A stretch of DNA of 64,000 nt from JBCBDX01 sp039822005 (GTDB lineage Bacteria; Pseudomonadota; Alphaproteobacteria; Rhizobiales; Rhizobiaceae), in the NCBI GenBank assembly GCA_039822005.1, contig JBCBMZ010000001.1, positions 558,001 to 622,000 of the forward strand, in the 5' to 3' direction. The position numbers and the translations under genes are program-made. Numbering within the stretch: position 1 is the first letter of the stretch; every line of letters starts with the position of its first letter. This document shows, in pieces, positions 42,808 through 51,780 of this stretch. A model generated the notes under the pieces. It had not been told where the DNA came from. It searched no databases and saw only the letters and a program-made list of their open reading frames with translations.

Positions 42808-44080
42808 CGTTGATTACGCGAAGATCGCGCAGCTGACAAACGCTACGCGCACCGCGTTCGTTACTGTCGCGCTGATCATTCTTTGGCTCTCATTCGAACC
42901 ATTCAGCGGTGGCCAGGACTATGAGGCTGGCGGTTCGCTGGTCAACCAGATTGGCTATACGGCACTGACCGGTTTGGCCATCCTGATCATGTTGGCCTTT
43001 GTCCATCCGGCGCTTCTGCTGCGTTCATTGTCCGGATCATGGCTATTGCTTTTCGCATGGGTGTTGTTTTCCGGCTTCATCATAAGCCCCGAGGGTGACA
43101 TCGCCATGCGTGGCGCGCTATTCTCGGTGATCGTTGCCGTGTTGGCGGCATGTCTGATCGCCTGCGCGCCGTCGGAGAAAGGCTTGCTTCGCGCGTTGAC
43201 GTTAGCAGCTGGATTGATACTGCTCCTATCCTATGCCGGTTTGGTGCTGATGCCCGATGCGGCCGTCCATACCGCCGCAGAAAACGAGCCGCAGCACGCC
43301 GGTCTCTGGCGCGGTGTCTTCGTACACAAGAATGTCGCTGGCCCCGTGATGGCAATACTGCTGTTCGTAGGACTTTACGCCATGAGACGAGGTGCGGTGG
43401 TCGTTGGTTTTCTGATTGCCGTCGGTGCATTTTTATTCGTTTACAAAACAGGTTCGAAGACCAGCGCGGCACTTGTACCCTTGGTGATTGCTGTCATTGT
43501 GGTGCCCGGCGCATTGGGGCTTCGCAACATCGTCCCGATACTGGCGATCGTCGCTATTGTAAGCGCCCATGCCCTCACCATCGGCACCATGTTTTTCGAT
43601 TGGCTGGACGATATCCTACGCCTTGTCTTCCCGAACACGACTTTCACAGGCCGTACCGAAATCTGGATGTTTGCCAAAGACTACATTTGGGAACGACCCC
43701 TGACCGGTTTTGGATATGCGGGCTTTTGGGGCGCGCCAATCGTATCCGATGCCGAGCAGCCGTTTGGAGGTGCATGGGACCCACGCGGCATCATCCATGG
43801 TCACAATGGCTATCTTGATGCACTGTTGATCTTGGGCTTGCCGGGCGCGGTATTGCTCGTCTGGGTAACGGTTGCTGCACCTGCGATCCAATATGCCAGA
43901 GCACCACGGACACCAGCCAATGATGCGCTGAATGATATGCTTTTCATGATTGTTTTTTTTGCTGCGCTCAATGCGTCACTGGAAAGCTTTTTCTTCAATC
44001 GTGCTGATCCTGTCTGGCTCACCATGATATTTGCGTTGTTCGGCCTTCGCCTCTCGTCGCGTTTCCCGATCACCAGATAG
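42773..44080 (+). CDS. O-antigen ligase/polymerase family membrane protein (Wzy-like)
   Basis: A 435-residue protein with about 11 TM helices. The large periplasmic loop contains TFTGRTEIWMFAKDYIWERP, FGYAGFWG and GIIHGHNGYLDALLILGLPG, the Wzy_C signature. GGAG lies seven bases before ATG 42773; the gene overlaps the GT2 by 35 bases. In an exopolysaccharide cluster it most likely polymerises repeat units. Confidence 0.86.
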   Translation: MPMSSIETQPISVDYAKIAQLTNATRTAFVTVALIILWLSFEPFSGGQDYEAGGSLVNQIGYTALTGLAILIMLAFVHPALLLRSLSGSWLLLFAWVLFSGFIISPEGDIAMRGALFSVIVAVLAACLIACAPSEKGLLRALTLAAGLILLLSYAGLVLMPDAAVHTAAENEPQHAGLWRGVFVHKNVAGPVMAILLFVGLYAMRRGAVVVGFLIAVGAFLFVYKTGSKTSAALVPLVIAVIVVPGALGLRNIVPILAIVAIVSAHALTIGTMFFDWLDDILRLVFPNTTFTGRTEIWMFAKDYIWERPLTGFGYAGFWGAPIVSDAEQPFGGAWDPRGIIHGHNGYLDALLILGLPGAVLLVWVTVAAPAIQYARAPRTPANDALNDMLFMIVFFAALNASLESFFFNRADPVWLTMIFALFGLRLSSRFPITR

Positions 44081-44096
44081 TTGGCTTTCCATGTCC

Positions 44097-44121
44097 ACTC
44101 ATGCTGTCTAAGGGCATGAGT
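44097..44121. terminator. 8-bp hairpin between wzy-like gene and proC
   Basis: ACTCATGC (44097-44104) and GCATGAGT (44114-44121) are exact complements with a 9-base loop, 17 bases after the polymerase stop. No U-run follows, so it may be a weak terminator or an operator for proC. Confidence 0.4.
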
Positions 44122-44149
44122 TGTCTAGATAAGGGATGGGAACGGTGCC

Positions 44150-44977
44150 ATGAGCATTCAAGCGCAAATTGTTCTGGTCGGTTGCGGCAATATGGGGTTT
44201 GCCATGTTGTCCGGTTGGCTGGAAAAGAAGGTCGTTCAACCCGAATCTGTTTGGGTTGTGGAGCCAACCGAGTCCTTGCTTGACAGGGCCGCCAATCTCG
44301 GCGTTCACGCCGTGACAGGCGCTGCTGACCTGCCTCCTGATCTGAACGCACGGCTTCTGCTTTTTGCCATCAAACCACAGCTCATGGATGCTGTTTTGCC
44401 CGCGTATGAGGCCTTGGTTACCCATGCAAACCCGGCCATCGTCAGCGTTGCGGCGGGGATTGGTGTCGACCGCTTCGAAATGGCTTATGGTTCAAGCCGT
44501 GCCGTCATACGGGTGATGCCAAACACCCCGTCTGCTGTCGGTCAGGGCATGATGGTGATCTATGCCAACCCGCAGGTCAGCCAGGTGCAACTAGACCTTG
44601 TGCATTTGTTGATGGAGGCCAGCGGCAAGGCGGCGATCATCGACGATGAGGCATTGATGGATGCGGTTACCGCCGTGTCCGGTTCCGGCCCGGCCTACCT
44701 GTTTCACATGGTCGAAGCGTTGCGCCAAGCCGCCCACGCTGCCGGATTGCCGGGTGACCTTGCGCATCTTTTGGCGATGCAGACGATCACCGGCGCTGCA
44801 AACTATGCCGATGCCGCAAGCGATGATGTGGCAAAGCTCCGCGAGCAAGTCACCAGCGCGAACGGAACCACCGCCGCGGCGCTCGCTGTTTTGATGCGCG
44901 AGAAAAACGGATTGGTAGCCTTGATGACCGAGGCTGTAGAAGCGGCGCGTAATCGATCCAGAGAACTCGGCAGTTGA
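44150..44977 (+). CDS. proC: Pyrroline-5-carboxylate reductase
   Basis: A 275-residue ProC. The NAD(P) motif is IVLVGCGNMGFAMLSGWL, the core is VIRVMPNTPSAVGQGM, and the C-terminal signature is AVSGSGPAYLFHMVEAL. It makes proline from pyrroline-5-carboxylate. ATG 44150 follows GGGA. It precedes the amino-acid ABC operon after 71 bases. Confidence 0.96.
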   Translation: MSIQAQIVLVGCGNMGFAMLSGWLEKKVVQPESVWVVEPTESLLDRAANLGVHAVTGAADLPPDLNARLLLFAIKPQLMDAVLPAYEALVTHANPAIVSVAAGIGVDRFEMAYGSSRAVIRVMPNTPSAVGQGMMVIYANPQVSQVQLDLVHLLMEASGKAAIIDDEALMDAVTAVSGSGPAYLFHMVEALRQAAHAAGLPGDLAHLLAMQTITGAANYADAASDDVAKLREQVTSANGTTAAALAVLMREKNGLVALMTEAVEAARNRSRELGS

Positions 44978-45048
44978 CCTGACGCACACGGCGTTGCACT
45001 AGCCCGCAAAGTGCGCTTTGGTGCGCGCAGGTTCGGCGTTGGTTGGCA

Positions 45049-45840
45049 ATGATTGAAGTTAAATCGATTTCAAAGAGTTTTGGCGGGGTCAAAGCCGTCA
45101 ATGACACGTCGCTGACCATCAAAAAAGGCTCGATCACAGGTCTTATAGGCCCCAATGGTGCCGGGAAAACCACGCTTTTCAATATCATTGCTGGCAATAT
45201 CAAACCTACCAGCGGACAGATATTGCTCGACGGCGAGGATGTCACCGGATTTGAACCGCATGCGCTCTTCGCAGAAGGCCTCCTTAGAACCTTCCAGCTG
45301 GCCCACGAGTTTTCCACACTGACGGTTTTAGAGAACTTGATGATGGTGCCCGGCGAACAGGTTGGCGAAAACCTGATGAGTGCTTGGCTCTCATGGGGCG
45401 AGGTGCGCAAGCAGGAGCAGGAAATCCGTGAACGCGCGCTTGATGTCATCGGCTTCTTGAACCTGACGCACCTGGCCAACGAGTTGGCCGGCAACCTCTC
45501 CGGCGGCCAAAAGAAACTCGTTGAACTGGGCCGCACCATGATGGTCGACGCCAAAGTGGTTTTGCTCGATGAAGTGGGAGCAGGGGTCAACCGAACGCTC
45601 CTCAACGACATTGGTGATGCCATTGTGCGTTTGAACAATGAACGTGGTTACACTTTTTGCATGATTGAACATGACATGGATTTCATCGGGCGCCTGTGTG
45701 ACCCGGTCATTGTTATGGCGGAAGGGTCGGTTCTTGCGACCGGTTCGGCCGAGGAAGTCAAAAACAACGAGGCCGTCATCGAGGCTTATCTCGGACGGGG
45801 TGTAAAAGCCAAAAAGACGGATGCGGAGGCAGTCAGCTGA
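45049..45840 (+). CDS. livG: Branched-chain amino-acid type ABC transporter ATP-binding protein
   Basis: A 263-residue LivG-type ATPase. Walker A GLIGPNGAGKTTLFNII, signature NLSGGQKKLVELGR, Walker B VVLLDEVGAGVN, H-loop IEHDMDFI. ATG 45049 is the start; a TTG at 45043 is also in frame. Its stop overlaps the livF start (TGATG). The Walker B segment reads DEVGAGVN where most have DEPxAGLN. Confidence 0.93.
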   Translation: MIEVKSISKSFGGVKAVNDTSLTIKKGSITGLIGPNGAGKTTLFNIIAGNIKPTSGQILLDGEDVTGFEPHALFAEGLLRTFQLAHEFSTLTVLENLMMVPGEQVGENLMSAWLSWGEVRKQEQEIRERALDVIGFLNLTHLANELAGNLSGGQKKLVELGRTMMVDAKVVLLDEVGAGVNRTLLNDIGDAIVRLNNERGYTFCMIEHDMDFIGRLCDPVIVMAEGSVLATGSAEEVKNNEAVIEAYLGRGVKAKKTDAEAVS

Positions 45841-46541
45841 TGTACCTGATTGGCGACAGCATGACGGGCGGTTATGGCGCCCAAGATATTCTCCACGCAT
45901 GTTCGATTGGTGTCGACAAGGGCGAAATCGTCGTCATTGTGGGACCCAATGGCGCAGGCAAGTCGACCGCGATGAAGGCTATGCTTGGCATGCTGACAGT
46001 GCGCATCGGCGCGGTAAAGCTCAATGGAAAAGACATTACCAGGCTGTCGCCACAAGCTAGGGTGAATGAAGGCATCGCGTTCGTGCCGCAAACGCACAAT
46101 GTTTTTGCTGGAATGAGCGTTCAGGAAAATCTGGAAATGGGTGCCTATCTGCGGCGCGATGATTTTCGCAGCACCATGGAGCAGGTTTTCGAGCTGTTTC
46201 CCATTTTGAAGGAAAAACGCCACCAATATGCGGGCGAACTTTCAGGCGGTCAGCGACAGCAGGTCGCTGTTGGTCGCGCGCTGATGACCCAGCCGACGGT
46301 CCTGATGCTGGATGAGCCGACTGCTGGTGTTTCCCCCATTGTGATGGATGAGCTCTTTGACCGCATCATAGAGGTGCGAAACACTGGCATTGCCATTTTG
46401 ATGGTTGAGCAGAATGCGCGGCAGGCATTGGAAATTGCGGATCGCGGCTATGTGCTGGTGGGCGGACGAAATTGGCGCGAGGGCACGGGCGAAGAGCTGC
46501 TTGCCAATCCTGAAGTGCGCAAAAGTTTTCTGGGAGGATAA
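45840..46541 (+). CDS. livF: Branched-chain amino-acid type ABC transporter ATP-binding protein
   Basis: A 233-residue LivF-type ATPase: VIVGPNGAGKSTAMKAM, ELSGGQRQQVAVGRAL, VLMLDEPTAGVSP and VEQNARQAL. It pairs with LivG. Coupled to livG by overlap and followed by livH after 3 bases. Confidence 0.93.
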   Translation: MYLIGDSMTGGYGAQDILHACSIGVDKGEIVVIVGPNGAGKSTAMKAMLGMLTVRIGAVKLNGKDITRLSPQARVNEGIAFVPQTHNVFAGMSVQENLEMGAYLRRDDFRSTMEQVFELFPILKEKRHQYAGELSGGQRQQVAVGRALMTQPTVLMLDEPTAGVSPIVMDELFDRIIEVRNTGIAILMVEQNARQALEIADRGYVLVGGRNWREGTGEELLANPEVRKSFLGG

Positions 46542-46544
46542 GGC

Positions 46545-47567
46545 ATGCCGGAATGGACCGATATCCTCAACGCGCTCGTCTTGATGACAAACTTTGTCTT
46601 CGTCCCAGCGCTGACCTATGGCTCGCAACTCGCGCTGGGTGCACTGGGCGTAACGCTTGTCTTTGGCATTTTACGGTTCGCCAATTTTGCCCATGGCGAC
46701 TTGATGGCCTTTGGCACCACGATGGTGATTTTGCTGACCTGGTTGCTTCAGGCTCAAGGCATATCAGCCGGACCGCTGCCGACGGCCCTCATTGCGCTTG
46801 TCCCGGCCATCATCCTAACGGCGATCGCGGCTATTGCCATCGATAAATCGGTTTTCTCCTTTTATCGCAAACGTCGCGCGGCGCCGGTCGTTCTGGTTAT
46901 CTCGTCGGTTGGCGTGATGTTCATGTTGTCGGCCATCGTCCGTTTCATTATGGGCACTGACGACCGGCGCTTTACAGACGGCGAGCGTTTTTTGGTCCGT
47001 GCGCGAGATTTTCGCGAGTGGAGCGGCTTGCAGGAGGTGCTGGCCATTCAGACCACGCAGGCAATTACGGTGGTTGTTGCCATTGTTGTGGTAATTCTGC
47101 TGTTTGCGTTCCTCAACTATTCGCGCATGGGCAAGGCGATGCGCGCCTACTCCGACAATGAAGACTTGGCGCTACTATCGGGTATCAATCCAGATCGCGT
47201 GGTTCTCGTGACTTGGATTATCGCGGCGGCGCTGGCCACGATTGCTGGCGCACTTTACGGCCTTGATAAAAGCTTCAAGCCGTTCACCTATTTCCAACTC
47301 CTTCTGCCGATTTTTGCTGCGGCGATTTTGGGCGGTATCGGTCAACCCATAGGGGCAGTTATCGGCGGCTATGTCGTGGCGTTTTCCGAGGTGATGGTCA
47401 CCTATGCATATAAGCGTTTCGTCTCCCATTTGGTGCCGGAAGAATTCGCGCCGCAGGGGCTGCTACAGTTCCTGTCGACCGACTACAAATTCGCTGTTTC
47501 CTTTATCATTTTGGTGCTGGTCTTATTGATCAGGCCGACCGGCATTTTCCGCGGAAAGGTGATTTAG
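46545..47567 (+). CDS. livH: Branched-chain amino-acid type ABC transporter permease
   Basis: A 340-residue LivH-like permease with about eight TM helices. LALGALGVTLVFGILRFANF near the start and AAILGGIGQPIGAVIGGYVV near the end are the permease signatures. Third gene of the liv operon. Confidence 0.92.
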   Translation: MPEWTDILNALVLMTNFVFVPALTYGSQLALGALGVTLVFGILRFANFAHGDLMAFGTTMVILLTWLLQAQGISAGPLPTALIALVPAIILTAIAAIAIDKSVFSFYRKRRAAPVVLVISSVGVMFMLSAIVRFIMGTDDRRFTDGERFLVRARDFREWSGLQEVLAIQTTQAITVVVAIVVVILLFAFLNYSRMGKAMRAYSDNEDLALLSGINPDRVVLVTWIIAAALATIAGALYGLDKSFKPFTYFQLLLPIFAAAILGGIGQPIGAVIGGYVVAFSEVMVTYAYKRFVSHLVPEEFAPQGLLQFLSTDYKFAVSFIILVLVLLIRPTGIFRGKVI

Positions 47568-47571
47568 CGCC

Positions 47572-49023
47572 ATGGCTGATGTAACAGCGAACGCTACCGA
47601 TGAGGCTGAAGCGCCAAACGAAACCATGCCAAAACCCGCTGCCCGAAAAGAACAGCAGGTGTCGGCACTGCGCGCGCCTGTTGCTTTTGCGTTCATGGGG
47701 GCCGTGCTTGTTGCTACGGGCTGGTTTCAATCGCCGGCAGTGGCGCTTGCCATCCTGAACATGAGCTTGGTCTCAGCCGTCATGGCGATGGGCCTGAACT
47801 TGCAATGGGGCTATGCAGGCCTCTTTAATGCAGGGGTCATGGCGTTTACGGCGTTGGGTGGCGTGTCGGCTGTCTTGGTCTCACACCCTCCTGTAGCCGA
47901 AGCCATATTCGCTGGCGGGCGACCGATGGCCCTCGCCGTTTTGGTCCTAATAGGCATCGTCGCAACATTCGCCTTTGTTGCCAGCAATACGCGTGGCAAG
48001 CTGAAGGGCTTTTTGATTTTTGCAACGCTTATCGTCGCCTATTTCTTGTTGCGTCCGACTTTCGGCGCGGGCACGGCGGCGATTGAAGCCGTTGATCCCG
48101 CCAGAACCGGTTTCATGGGCGGTCTCGGTCTGCCCATCACATTCTCGTGGCTGGCCGGTGGTTTGTTGGCGGCTTGCGTTGCGTGGCTCATCGGCAAGAT
48201 TTCGTTGGGCCTACGCGCCGACTATTTGGCGATCGCCACGCTCGGCATTTCAGAGATAGTCGTTGCGGTATTGAAAAACGAAGATTGGCTGGCGCGCGGG
48301 GTCAAAAATGTCACCGGTTTACCGCGTTGGCCGGTTCCCTATGAAATCGAAATCCAGAACCAGCCATGGTTCATTGATCTGACCGCGCAAGTCTACAGCA
48401 GCCGGTTGCAAGGCTTGGACGGCGCGGTTCTGGAAGAAGCGTTACGACCGCTGGTCATTGAGTTTTCCGGGCACTTTGTGAAGCTTTGCTACGCGGGCAT
48501 GTTCACCATCGTTGTGCTGATCATTCTGGCGCTTTTGGTACGCGCGCTCAATTCGCCATGGGGCCGTATGATGCGCGCTATTCGCGACAATGAAGAAGCC
48601 GCCGCCGCCATGGGCAAGAACATCAAAAAGCGGCACTTGCAGGTATTCGTGCTTGGTTCGGCCATTATCGGTGTTGCCGGCGCAATGATGACAACGCTGG
48701 ACGGACAATTCACGCCTGGCACATACAATCCATTGCGCTTTACGTTCCTGATTTGGGTGATGGTCATTGTCGGCGGTTCCGGCAACAATCTGGGGGCGGT
48801 TCTGGGCGGGTTTATCGTTTGGTTTACTTGGGTGCAGGCAGAGCCTGCAGGTGCCTGGATTGTTCAACAAATCACCACCAATATGGACCCCGCTGATCCG
48901 CTCTATCAGCACTTGCAGGACATCGCCGCGCCATTTCGCCTTTTTGTGATGGGGCTGGTGCTGCTGATCGTGCTGCGCTTCTCACCCAAGGGCGTCTTGC
49001 CCGAGAAGATAAGGCACAGCTGA
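47572..49023 (+). CDS. livM: Branched-chain amino-acid type ABC transporter permease
   Basis: A 483-residue LivM-like permease. About ten TM helices; LNLQWGYAGLFNAGVMAFTA and MMRAIRDNEEAAAAMGKNI are LivM signatures. It has a soluble N-terminal tail of about 35 residues (NATDEAEAPNETMP) and two large loops, which make it longer than the usual 300-430 residues. Last permease gene; the binding protein is encoded separately at 50484. Confidence 0.9.
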   Translation: MADVTANATDEAEAPNETMPKPAARKEQQVSALRAPVAFAFMGAVLVATGWFQSPAVALAILNMSLVSAVMAMGLNLQWGYAGLFNAGVMAFTALGGVSAVLVSHPPVAEAIFAGGRPMALAVLVLIGIVATFAFVASNTRGKLKGFLIFATLIVAYFLLRPTFGAGTAAIEAVDPARTGFMGGLGLPITFSWLAGGLLAACVAWLIGKISLGLRADYLAIATLGISEIVVAVLKNEDWLARGVKNVTGLPRWPVPYEIEIQNQPWFIDLTAQVYSSRLQGLDGAVLEEALRPLVIEFSGHFVKLCYAGMFTIVVLIILALLVRALNSPWGRMMRAIRDNEEAAAAMGKNIKKRHLQVFVLGSAIIGVAGAMMTTLDGQFTPGTYNPLRFTFLIWVMVIVGGSGNNLGAVLGGFIVWFTWVQAEPAGAWIVQQITTNMDPADPLYQHLQDIAAPFRLFVMGLVLLIVLRFSPKGVLPEKIRHS

Positions 49024-49027
49024 CAAA

Positions 49028-49504
49028 TTAATGCGCGACGCTGATTTCCCGGCGCCAAATGCCTTGGCCCAGCGCTTCTGCTTCAATCTCCTCGAAAATA
49101 TACTGATCGCCAATATCACGGTCGGGCAGGGCCCACCCGGTGCGAACCATGCGGGCACCTATGTCCCGGCCTTGGAAGTCGCGGCAGCGCACCGCCTGTA
49201 TGTCAGCATATGCCCCCATATTGGTACAGGTCAGAAAGCTTGATGCGTATAGTTCCAGTATTTCGCGCGCCCTTTCAGAGCAGGCAAACTGTGCCGTTGC
49301 TTCGGTACAGATGCGTGAACCGCTCGGCGGTACGATGGCGAAAACACGAAACTTGGTGCCTTTTCCGTCCCGCAACGTGGCACCGTCTACCGCATCGGGG
49401 TGAGAGAGATATATTTTGTTGTCATTGGCGCCCGCGTTCAAAGTCAGCGACATGGCGAAGCAGCAGATCGCAAAGCGAAGGACATCCCGTCCTATTTTTG
49501 TCAT
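49028..49504 (-). CDS. Secreted SNase-like protein, altered active site
   Basis: A 158-residue exported protein. Signal peptide up to LNAGA-ND. The fold follows thermonuclease: DAVDGATLRDGKGTKFRVFA, then ACSERAREILELYA, then AVRCRDFQGRDIGARMVRTG, ALPD, GIWR. In active SNases the second strand reads R-x-x-GIDAPE with catalytic Arg and Glu; here it is RVFAIVPPSG, so the Glu is missing. Four cysteines are conserved with the paralog at 49717. ATG 49504 follows a perfect GGAGG. Convergent with livM, 5 bases apart. Confidence 0.75.
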   Translation of the reverse strand: MTKIGRDVLRFAICCFAMSLTLNAGANDNKIYLSHPDAVDGATLRDGKGTKFRVFAIVPPSGSRICTEATAQFACSERAREILELYASSFLTCTNMGAYADIQAVRCRDFQGRDIGARMVRTGWALPDRDIGDQYIFEEIEAEALGQGIWRREISVAH

Positions 49505-49716
49505 CTTGATCCTCCTTCAACCGCGCAGGCCCCCGGATGGATCTCTTGACGTCCGGCCCTCCCAAACAGGACGTCTTTTTAACTTTTGCAACGTGATCTA
49601 GCGAAAAAGCGCTGCGCAGTTGGATATATAAGTCAGCTTATTCGCTCGATTGGTCAATCCTTGATCATCGGCCTCTCGCAATGCCCACAACATCCCATGT
49701 TGCGCTGCAATACGCG

Positions 49717-50193
49717 TCAACGGATCACAAAACGGCCACTCCACAAGCCTTTTTTGCGTGCTTCGGCTTCCATTTCTTCAAACACATAAACCTGGCTGAC
49801 CTGTCGGTCTGGCAGCGCCCATCCTGCCCTGACAAGTCTAGAGCCGAGATCTCGGTTGGCAAAGTCATAGCACCGCACAAGATGGATGCCATCTTGATCG
49901 ACGCCGCCTTTTTGGCAACTCAGCATGCCGCTGGCATAGTTTTCAAGGGTCCTCTGTGCTCGCTTGCCACACTCATAAGAGGCCCCTTTGGCGTCCTCGC
50001 AGGTCGCATCCAGCGACGGCGTGCGCACCGCATAGAGGCGGTAAAGATTGCCCGAATCATCTTCAAGAGTGCGCCCGTCGATAACATCAGGGCTTGAGAT
50101 TACCACGTTGGTTGAGTCGGCAAAGCCGGTGCTTATGCCATATGACAAAAGCGCTATGCCAAGCGTAACGGAATAAAGGGTGTTCTTTAACAA
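49717..50193 (-). CDS. Secreted SNase-like protein, altered active site
   Basis: A 158-residue paralog of the protein at 49028-49504, same length and order: DVIDGRTLEDDSGNLYRLYA, YECGKRAQRTLENYA, LVRCYDFANRDLGSRLVRAG, ALPD, GLWS. Signal peptide up to STGFA-DS. The segment after the second strand is AVRTPSLDA instead of GIDAPE, so the catalytic Glu is again absent. TTG 50193 lies six bases after GAGGAG. The two genes lie in tandem, 212 bases apart, between the liv permeases and the binding protein. Confidence 0.75.
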   Translation of the reverse strand: MLKNTLYSVTLGIALLSYGISTGFADSTNVVISSPDVIDGRTLEDDSGNLYRLYAVRTPSLDATCEDAKGASYECGKRAQRTLENYASGMLSCQKGGVDQDGIHLVRCYDFANRDLGSRLVRAGWALPDRQVSQVYVFEEMEAEARKKGLWSGRFVIR

Positions 50194-50432
50194 AACAGTC
50201 TCCTCAGGGTGGCCGCATTCACGTGCTAGACCTGATTGCCAAGCACATGCGGAACTCCGGAGAGACGGACTAAACGCTTAAACCAAAACGATGCGGCGCT
50301 GCACCTTCCGAAGCTTTTCCACAGTATGACAGAACGATGACATAATTAAGGGTGCTGTCAATACGCTGCGCGCAAGCATGATGGAGGTTGTGGAAAAGCT
50401 TAGTCGAATAATGACTAATTTAAGGCTAAAAT

Positions 50433-50456
50433 AAAACCGGCGCCAAACGGCGCCGG
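50433..50456 (-). terminator. Terminator after the liv binding-protein gene
   Basis: CCGGCGCC (50437-50444) and GGCGCCGG (50449-50456) form a perfect 8-bp stem with loop AAAC; the AAAATAAAA before it is a U-rich run on the minus strand. It lies 28 bases after the binding-protein stop. Confidence 0.8.
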
Positions 50457-50483
50457 CTGGTTACTCCCCAAAAAAAGCGGGAA

Positions 50484-51677
50484 TTAGCGGATGGATTGGG
50501 TCTCCCAAGCGCCGTTTGTGATCATCAATTCGCGGTAAGTTCCAGCAGCCTCGCCGACTTCTGTGAACTCGACATTGGTTGCGCCCACATAGTCAACATC
50601 TGTACCGGCAGCGATAAACTCCAGCGCTTTGCCCAGTTCGCCCGGGCCAATCGGCTCGCCCGGTGCGTTGGCGATGTCCATAATGTTCCCTGCGATGTTT
50701 GCACGGTCAGCGTCGCCTGCTTTTTGCATAGCAAGGATCATCAATGCTGCCGCATCGTAGGATTCGCCGCGGTAAGGACCAGTGCCTTCGCCGGCGCTGG
50801 CCGCAAACATCTCGTTGAACATGTCGACATTGTCGCCTTCCGCACCCGGCACTGTGCCGATCACATTAACGTCGCCAAGGCCTGGCAAATCGAGCAGCGA
50901 ATCGCCGATCATGCCATCGCCGAGGTAGAATGTTTCAAAAGCAGCGGTGTCGATCGAACCTTGCATAATGCCGCGACCACCCTGGTCGACATAGCCCAGA
51001 ACGACGAGTGCTTCCCCACCGGCAGCAGCCAGCGCGCCGACTTCTGCGGAATAGTCACCTTTGCCGTCTTCATGCGCGGCAGAAATGGTAACGGTGCCCC
51101 CTTTTGCTTCATAGGCTGCAATAAAGGCGTCCGCGAAACCCTTGCCATAGTCATTGTTGGTGTAGGTAACGGCAACCGAGCGTGGACCTTTTTCAAGGAT
51201 CACGTCAGCCAGGATTTCGCCTTGGCGCGCATCGGAAGGGGCTGTGCGGAAGAAAAGGCCGTTGTCTTCGATCGTTGTCAAAGCAGGTGATGTCGCTGAA
51301 GGCGAAATCATCACAACGCCGTTGGGAATGCCGACATTGTTGGCAATCGCAGTCGTCACGCCGGAGCAGTCTGCGCCCATGATGGAAACGACATTGTCCG
51401 ATGTGATCAAGCGCTCGGCAGCGGCTGAAGCGGCGGCAGCATCAACGCAGGTAGAATCTGCGCGAACCGGTGTGATTTTCTCGCCGCCGAGAAACTGGCC
51501 GCTCTCGGAAGCTTCAGTTATGGCCATTTCTGCACCGGCCGCCATGTCTGGCGTCAGCGATTCAATCGGCCCCGTGAAACCAAGGATAATGCCCATTTTT
51601 ACATCCAGGTGACCACCGGCATTGGCACCAGTGGTCAGTGCGAGCACGCTGGCAGCCGCCAAAAGTGTCTTCTTCAT
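50484..51677 (-). CDS. Amino-acid type ABC transporter substrate-binding protein
   Basis: A 397-residue periplasmic binding protein of the LivJ/type-1 class. Signal peptide MKKTLLAAASVLALTTGANA-GG. Core: MGIILGFTGPIESLTPDMAA, DSTCVDAAAASAAAERLI, MISPSATSPALTTIEDNGLF and YTNNDYGKGFADAF. It probably feeds the LivGFHM transporter encoded on the other strand. Ligand not readable; amides and urea are alternatives to branched-chain amino acids. Confidence 0.88.
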   Translation of the reverse strand: MKKTLLAAASVLALTTGANAGGHLDVKMGIILGFTGPIESLTPDMAAGAEMAITEASESGQFLGGEKITPVRADSTCVDAAAASAAAERLITSDNVVSIMGADCSGVTTAIANNVGIPNGVVMISPSATSPALTTIEDNGLFFRTAPSDARQGEILADVILEKGPRSVAVTYTNNDYGKGFADAFIAAYEAKGGTVTISAAHEDGKGDYSAEVGALAAAGGEALVVLGYVDQGGRGIMQGSIDTAAFETFYLGDGMIGDSLLDLPGLGDVNVIGTVPGAEGDNVDMFNEMFAASAGEGTGPYRGESYDAAALMILAMQKAGDADRANIAGNIMDIANAPGEPIGPGELGKALEFIAAGTDVDYVGATNVEFTEVGEAAGTYRELMITNGAWETQSIR

Positions 51678-51780
51678 GATTTGAACTCCCTATTAAACCA
51701 GGCGTAGGCGCACAGACAAAAATTGTGCATCCACTCGCTTGCGACTTAAGCCGAACAACTCGCGGAAAACAAGGAAAACG

